Positions 6,182-10,053 of a stretch of DNA of 10,053 nt are shown piece by piece. Within the stretch, counting starts at the first letter, position 1, and every line of letters starts with the position of its first letter. Where the stretch lies: assembly GCA_964611585.1 (NCBI GenBank), contig CAZTAK010000076.1, positions 1-10,053 on the forward strand, in the 5' to 3' direction. A program made the position numbers and the translations under genes. This DNA is from CAZTAK01 sp964611585. Its GTDB lineage: Bacteria > Pseudomonadota > Alphaproteobacteria > SHVP01. Under the pieces are notes generated by a model. It saw nothing but the letters and a program-made list of their open reading frames with translations, did no database searches and was not told the origin of the DNA.

Positions 6182-7065
6182 TTTCCGGTTGCCTTCCGGC
6201 GCGGATCGAGAAGGTCCTGTGCTCCGTCCCCCAAAAGATTGAACCCGAGAACGATGCCGACCAGGGCGAGGCCCGGAAACGCCGCAATCCACCATTCGCC
6301 ACTGATAATGTATTCGGCGCCCTGCCGGATCATTGCGCCCCATTCGGGGGTCGGCGCTTGAATGCCCACCCCGATGAAGGCCAGCGTCGCGCTGATCCGC
6401 ACGGCCCATGCCATTCGAACCGCAATCATGGCGGTCGCGCCGCGTATCGCATTCGGCAAAAGATGCACGAACAGTATTCGCCATGTCGGGTTGCCGGCGG
6501 CGACTGCCGCTTTGACGAAGCCGCCGGACCGCAGAACCAGCACCTCGGATCGCACCAGTCGCGCAAAGATCGGCGCGTCGAGAAATCCGATCACCAGCAC
6601 GACATTGATCAGCGACTGTCCCGTCGCTGCGACTACCGCCAGCGCGAGAACGATTGTGGGAAAGGCGCGCAGAACGTCGATGATTCGCAGCAAGATCTCA
6701 TCGACGATCCCGCCCTGATAACCGGCAACTAGGCCGAGCGGCACACCGATCAGCAGCATCAGAATCGCCGCCGGCACAGCGATTCCGAAGGCGAATCTGG
6801 CGCCGAACACGACGCGGCTGAATACGTCCATGGCGTTGCCGTCAGTGCCGAACCAGTGATCGGGGCCGGGTGGCTGCAACACTGCCGTGGCGATTGTCTC
6901 GATCGGGCCAAAAGGCGCGGCAACATCGGCGAAAATGGCAAGTAACGCGAACGCGCCGACCACGGTCAGTCCGACGGCGAACGTCGGACTGCGCCGGCCA
7001 ATACCCAGCCCGCGGTTTAGTATCGCCGGCTGCGCCGTGGCGTCTGGAATGGCGGTATCGGTCAT
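6178..7065 (-). CDS. Peptide-type ABC transporter permease (DppC/OppC-like)
   Basis: This inner-membrane channel subunit has 295 residues, normal for the family. The N-terminal cytoplasmic tail is followed by TM1 (about 29-50) and the family hallmark HWFGTDGNAMDVFSR (70-84). The binding-protein-dependent permease domain covers about 88-290. The EAA-type coupling loop lies about 182-204 (GGFVKAAVAAGNPTWRILFV then HLLPN), followed by FIGVGIQAPTPEWG (230-243) and the terminal NLLGDGAQDLLDPR (276-289). The start overlaps the partner permease's stop as ATGA and lacks its own Shine-Dalgarno, so translation is probably coupled. It pairs with the DppB-like permease. Confidence 0.95.
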   Translation of the reverse strand: MTDTAIPDATAQPAILNRGLGIGRRSPTFAVGLTVVGAFALLAIFADVAAPFGPIETIATAVLQPPGPDHWFGTDGNAMDVFSRVVFGARFAFGIAVPAAILMLLIGVPLGLVAGYQGGIVDEILLRIIDVLRAFPTIVLALAVVAATGQSLINVVLVIGFLDAPIFARLVRSEVLVLRSGGFVKAAVAAGNPTWRILFVHLLPNAIRGATAMIAVRMAWAVRISATLAFIGVGIQAPTPEWGAMIRQGAEYIISGEWWIAAFPGLALVGIVLGFNLLGDGAQDLLDPRRKATGK

Positions 7066-8078
7066 GAGCGAAGGGTCGCGCGCGGTTCCAGAATTAAGAC
7101 CAAAAGATCGATCACCAGAAATACCGCGACAGAAAACACCGCCAGCACCAGCACATATCCCTGCACCGCCGCAAAGTCGCCATTGAGAATGGCGTTAAGG
7201 CCCCACTGGCCAAGCCCGCCCCAGGCAAAGATCAATTCGATCAGTGACACGGCCGCCAAAAGGCCGGTGAGTTCGGTACCGATAAAGGTGATAACTGGCA
7301 CCAGAGCATTGCGCAGCGCAATGCGCCGTACGATCCGCGGCCGCACGCCGCATGCGCGGGCATACCGGATGTAATCGCTGGAAAGCACTTCGAGTGTAAT
7401 TGCGCGCGAATGCTTGATAATAGGAGCCGCGATAATAACCGAAAAAATAATGACCGGCAGCGCAAGATGCGACGCCGCCGACCGCACCACATCGAAGTTC
7501 CCGGACATCAGGCCGTCCAGAAGGTAGCTGCCGGTTACTTCCGGCGGCGGCAACAAGATCAGGCTGAGTCGCCCTAAGGGCGGGGGCGCCCATCTGAGAA
7601 GAAAGAAAACCACGAAGATCGACATCAGTGCGATCCAGTAGGTCGGGACAGAGAACCCGAGCAACGAAACGAACCGGCTTACCTGGTCAAAGATTCCGTT
7701 CGGGCGTTGCGCCGCACGGACCCCGACCGGCACGCCGACCGACGCCCCGAAAAACATTGATAGAAGGAGTATCTCAAGCGAGGCCGGCAACCGGGACAAA
7801 ATCTCTTCCATGACCGGCGTACTGGCCTGCCATGACTGGCCAAGATCGCCGTGCAAAAGATTGCCGACATAAACGAAGAATTGTACCCAGAACGGCCGGT
7901 CGAGCCCCAGTTCGTGCTTGATGAGGGCGATCGATTCTTCGGTCGCCATCGGCCCGGCGAGCATGGCGACCGGGTCTTGATCTCCGATTCGCACGAGCAT
8001 GAAGGCAAGGAGGGTGATGCCGAGCAATATCGGCACCACCAGCAAAAGACGGCGCAACAAAAACCGGCCGACTTTCAC
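7062..8078 (-). CDS. Peptide-type ABC transporter permease (DppB/OppB-like)
   Basis: This inner-membrane subunit has 338 residues. TM1 spans about 9-30, then comes a periplasmic stretch with the DppB-type GDLGQSW (78-84). Further TM segments lie around 100-122, 135-162, 205-222, 260-290 and 305-330. The EAA-type coupling loop is about 234-262 (SDYIRYARACGVRPRIV then ALRNALVP). Later hallmarks are ELIFAWGGLGQWG (281-293) and the terminal EPR. It starts 50 bp after the binding-protein stop. The ribosome site is weak (GGGA about 6 nt before ATG), consistent with lower expression than the binding protein, as is usual in such operons. Confidence 0.95.
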   Translation of the reverse strand: MKVGRFLLRRLLLVVPILLGITLLAFMLVRIGDQDPVAMLAGPMATEESIALIKHELGLDRPFWVQFFVYVGNLLHGDLGQSWQASTPVMEEILSRLPASLEILLLSMFFGASVGVPVGVRAAQRPNGIFDQVSRFVSLLGFSVPTYWIALMSIFVVFFLLRWAPPPLGRLSLILLPPPEVTGSYLLDGLMSGNFDVVRSAASHLALPVIIFSVIIAAPIIKHSRAITLEVLSSDYIRYARACGVRPRIVRRIALRNALVPVITFIGTELTGLLAAVSLIELIFAWGGLGQWGLNAILNGDFAAVQGYVLVLAVFSVAVFLVIDLLVLILEPRATLRS

Positions 8079-8104
8079 TTAATCCCAACCTTCAACTCGT
8101 ACGC

Positions 8105-8122
8105 GGGGAACAATCGATCCCC
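8105..8122. other. Intercistronic hairpin between binding-protein and permease genes
   Basis: GGGGA (8105-8109) and TCCCC (8118-8122) form a 5-bp stem with an 8-nt loop in the 50-bp gap. Stem-loops in this place in binding-protein-dependent operons often stabilise the upstream message and reduce readthrough, giving excess binding protein. The stem is short, so this is a candidate only. Confidence 0.35.
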
Positions 8123-8128
8123 TTGTAT

Positions 8129-9724
8129 TTAGCCTTCTTCGCAGCGCAGATTCCGCCATACTAGTCGGTCATGCGGGCGCCACAGCCACCCCGTGATGCA
8201 CGGCACCATTACACCGTAGGTCTTGGGGTAGAAGGTGTCCATCTTCCCGACCTCTTCGGAATGAAGTGTCTGCGCTTCGTGGACGATGTCCATCCATACT
8301 TTCGGGTCCCGCTCGCCGATCATCTGCTCCACGAGCGCATCGAAATGAGAGTTGTTGTAGTCGCCGACGTTGGACGCCCCCTTCGAATGCGCCTGCAGGA
8401 AAAAAGAATACGACGGAGTGAGCACGAACGCATTGGCGAGGTGCGGGAACATCGGCAGCGTACGGTTGCCAATTTTCCGCCGCGAAAGAAGCTCCGTTTT
8501 CGGGATGTGCTTGGGCGTGACGTCGATACCGACTTTCGCGAGCGCGTCCTTCATTTGGATCACGAGCGGCTCTTCCCACCACCAGCTGTCAGAGTATTCG
8601 ATGGTGATACTGAGGCCGTCTGCATGACCCGCTTCGGCCAAGAGCGCCCGCGCCTTGTCGAGATCGGTTTCGTAATAGAACGACTCGATATGGGCCTCAC
8701 CGTAGGCCGGCGAAAGCAGCGAGCGCGACCGCTCCCCAAGACCGCGGAACACGATCTCACCGATTGCATCGTAATCCGTTGCATAGGCGATCGCCTTCCG
8801 GACACGAATGTCGTCGAAGGGCTCGAAATTGGGATTCATTACGACCGTGGCGCTGCCCGTGCCGGGAACGCTCTCGACCTTCACGTTGGGATCCTTCATG
8901 AGATCGACGAGCTGCTGGATCGGCATCTGGTCGGCCCAATGAATCTCACCGCTCTTGACGAGCGCCGCGCGGCTTGCCGCCGACGGAATCTCGCGGTAGA
9001 GCACGCGTGTGAAGTACGGTTGCTTGCCAAAGTAGTTCGGGTTTACGGTAAAGACCGCGCCCTGCCCCGGCTTCACCGACTGGACGTGGTAGGTTCCGAA
9101 CCCGGCCGTATTCCGTTCGAGGAACTTGATCGACCACGGGTCGTCGCCGGTGGCGTGGTCACCGGCTTCCTTCCAGTCGATAAGCGGCGCCCATATCGTC
9201 GTCAGGACCCGCGGGAACGTTTTGTTGCCGATCGACAGGTGAAATTTCAGCGTATAGTCATCGACGACTTCGACGCGGTCCAGCTTCCCGACGTTAATCA
9301 TGAAGTTGGAGGTCCGCTTGCGCGCGGCCGCCATCTCCCAGCTCTTCACGATGTATTTGGCGATGAGCTCGTTGCCGTAAGCGCTCTTAACGCCGCGCCG
9401 GAGCTTGACGGTTATGGTCTTGCCGTCGGGCGAAATATCGAAGCTCTCGGCGATGTGCGGTACGACACCGGCGGAGTCGACGACTACGCGGCCCGTGGCG
9501 TCCGTCTTGGTTGCGTACGCGAACAGGTTTTCGTAGACGTTTACGTTGCTTTCGAGGGAACCGGGCATCCACACCTCGGTATCGAACGCGGCCGGGGTCG
9601 CTACCGACCCAAATATGAAGGTTCGATCCTGGGCTGCCGCCGCGCCGGCCGAAAGGGCCAGATACGCCGCAAAGGCAGCCGAACCCGCGGCCTTCAAGAA
9701 TGTTGATGTACGATTTCGGGACAT
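8129..9724 (-). CDS. Periplasmic solute-binding protein of a peptide/opine/nickel-type ABC importer (SBP_bac_5 family)
   Basis: The protein has 531 residues and starts the operon. A Sec signal peptide is visible: basic MSRNRTSTFLK, a hydrophobic core to about residue 25, and AAA just before Gln32 as the cleavage site, with no lipobox. Mature-part hallmarks include IAESFDISPDGKTITVKLRRGV (two adjoining motifs, 91-112), the NPNFEPFDDIRVRKAI block (297-312; the FdDiRVRkAI signature), DLDKARALLAEAG (354-366) and EYSDSWWWEEPLVIQMKDAL (376-395). AGGGGAGG lies 8 nt before the ATG, the strongest ribosome site in the window, suiting a highly made binding protein. Family ligands include di- and oligopeptides, opines, glutathione, nickel complexes and oligosaccharides; nothing here fixes which. 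The acidic/aromatic region at 379-385 (DSWWWEE) may line the pocket. Confidence 0.95.
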   Translation of the reverse strand: MSRNRTSTFLKAAGSAAFAAYLALSAGAAAAQDRTFIFGSVATPAAFDTEVWMPGSLESNVNVYENLFAYATKTDATGRVVVDSAGVVPHIAESFDISPDGKTITVKLRRGVKSAYGNELIAKYIVKSWEMAAARKRTSNFMINVGKLDRVEVVDDYTLKFHLSIGNKTFPRVLTTIWAPLIDWKEAGDHATGDDPWSIKFLERNTAGFGTYHVQSVKPGQGAVFTVNPNYFGKQPYFTRVLYREIPSAASRAALVKSGEIHWADQMPIQQLVDLMKDPNVKVESVPGTGSATVVMNPNFEPFDDIRVRKAIAYATDYDAIGEIVFRGLGERSRSLLSPAYGEAHIESFYYETDLDKARALLAEAGHADGLSITIEYSDSWWWEEPLVIQMKDALAKVGIDVTPKHIPKTELLSRRKIGNRTLPMFPHLANAFVLTPSYSFFLQAHSKGASNVGDYNNSHFDALVEQMIGERDPKVWMDIVHEAQTLHSEEVGKMDTFYPKTYGVMVPCITGWLWRPHDRLVWRNLRCEEG

Positions 9725-9747
9725 ACTCTTCGCCTCCCCTGACAGGA

Positions 9748-10053
9748 ATGAATTGTCCCCCCCCTCCTAAAAAGCCCGCCAGCAAACCCCTTGTCAACGA
9801 GGTAATTGTCAATCGAATCTTGAGAAATTCTAAACTGAACGGAGGGAGCGGTGGCGAGGCAGCTCCCACCGCTGTCCCGGGTGCCCCTGATGTGCCTCAG
9901 TGGCAGGCCGCGGTAAACGAATACGAACGCAAGACGAGCCTTACGATTGAAGAAAAGAGACTTGTTCTCCGTTATCTTCAAGTCAACGCGATGGACGTTG
10001 TGACCTGCCCCCCGAAAAGTGGTCCGGGACGATTGGGAGGATTTGGCGCATTC
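9748..10053 (+). CDS. Open plus-strand frame running off the window edge, unrecognised, possibly an IS-truncated gene
   Basis: From the ATG at 9748 the frame stays open for 102 codons to the last base. The middle part looks like protein: PGAPDVPQWQAAVNEYERK then SLTIEEKRLVLRYLQVNAMD (about residues 47-84), helix-rich and charged. The beginning is proline- and glycine-rich (NCPPPPKKP, GGSGGE). The ATG is only 23 bp from the divergent binding-protein start, has a weak ribosome site and overlaps the presumed promoter region, so the true start may be later or absent. From about 10001 the reading passes into what looks like an insertion-sequence end, so the final 17 or so residues may not belong to the original gene. 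I do not recognise the family. Confidence 0.3.
   Translation, partial: MNCPPPPKKPASKPLVNEVIVNRILRNSKLNGGSGGEAAPTAVPGAPDVPQWQAAVNEYERKTSLTIEEKRLVLRYLQVNAMDVVTCPPKSGPGRLGGFGAF
9791..9812. promoter_or_regulatory. Direct repeat TTGTCAA x2 upstream of the transporter operon (candidate -35/operator region)
   Basis: TTGTCAA occurs at 9791-9797 and 9806-9812, a 15-bp period. On the minus strand each reads TTGACAA, a perfect -35 core. The downstream copy is followed at 17-18 bp only by CTTTTT/TTTTTA, so no good -10 is seen. The copies lie 67-88 bp upstream of the binding-protein start. They may be a promoter, or direct half-sites for a regulator. Confidence 0.35.
10001..10053. mobile_element. Probable terminal repeat of an IS3-family element entering at the right edge
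   Basis: TGACCTGCCCCCCGAAAAGT (10001-10020), followed by GGTCCGGGA, resembles the ends of rhizobial IS3-family elements, which begin TGA(C/A)CTGCCCC and continue with GAAAAGTGG. The assignment is from memory of such ends; the partner repeat and transposase would lie beyond the window. No second copy of the repeat is visible inside the window. Confidence 0.4.

Noticed and set aside
5426..6242. Two plus-strand frames of about 235 codons opposite the first ATPase
   Set aside because: They overlap each other and the ATPase, with shadow-type composition and no domains.
6182..6484. N-terminal extension of the first ATPase to 6484
   Set aside because: It runs through the DppC-like permease gene out of frame; the ATGA junction at 6178-6181 gives the natural start.
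8171..9706. A 511-codon plus-strand open frame antisense to the binding-protein gene
   Set aside because: It mirrors the codon phase of a GC-rich real gene, is rich in Arg/Asp/His and has no family motifs. The minus-strand SBP_bac_5 reading is unambiguous.
1..10053. tRNA, rRNA, CRISPR array or riboswitch
   Set aside because: No cloverleaf with a CCA-side consensus, no regular spaced repeats and no recognisable riboswitch core seen on either strand.

Overview
The window is about 60% GC with compact, overlapping genes. Its proteins and small intergenic repeats look alphaproteobacterial, most likely Rhizobiales; this is inferred from style, since there is no rRNA or other phylogenetic marker. 

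Layout: (1) Positions 1-532, plus strand: the 3' part of a DUF1989 gene (urea-carboxylase-associated family), cut by the window edge. (2) Positions 533-825: no intact gene, but a decayed IS3-type transposase fragment on the minus strand, an imperfect direct repeat and two hairpins. (3) Positions 826-9724: everything reads on the minus strand, so gene order runs right to left. A solute-binding protein gene (9724-8129) is followed by two permeases (8078-7062, 7065-6178) and two ATPases (6181-5186, 5193-4153). Together these form a complete peptide/opine/nickel-type (Dpp/Opp) ABC importer with start-stop overlaps throughout. Next come a short gene that appears frameshifted (about 4134-3878), a 564-residue protein made of two alpha/beta-hydrolase domains (3881-2187), and after a 265-bp gap a 10-TM EamA/DMT-family transporter (1921-965). 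A 38-codon ORF (942-826) may close the cluster. (4) Positions 9725-10053: the upstream region of the operon, with a strong Shine-Dalgarno and two TTGTCAA repeats. A plus-strand frame stays open to the window edge. What looks like the terminal repeat of an IS3-family element begins near 10001.

How the genes may work together: the binding protein captures a peptide-like or other small polar solute in the periplasm, and the permease/ATPase complex imports it. The co-translated tandem hydrolase-fold protein would act on it, or sense it, in the cytoplasm. The EamA transporter may export a product or be a separate unit. The substrate cannot be read from the sequence.

The most unusual item is the tandem hydrolase. 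Both nucleophile elbows have lost serine (His in the first domain, Asn in the second), and neither domain shows the usual late histidine. It is either a duplicated pseudoenzyme or a family with different chemistry. The cluster also shows erosion at several places: a frameshifted small gene, a coding-like orphan frame after the hydrolase, and IS traces at both ends.
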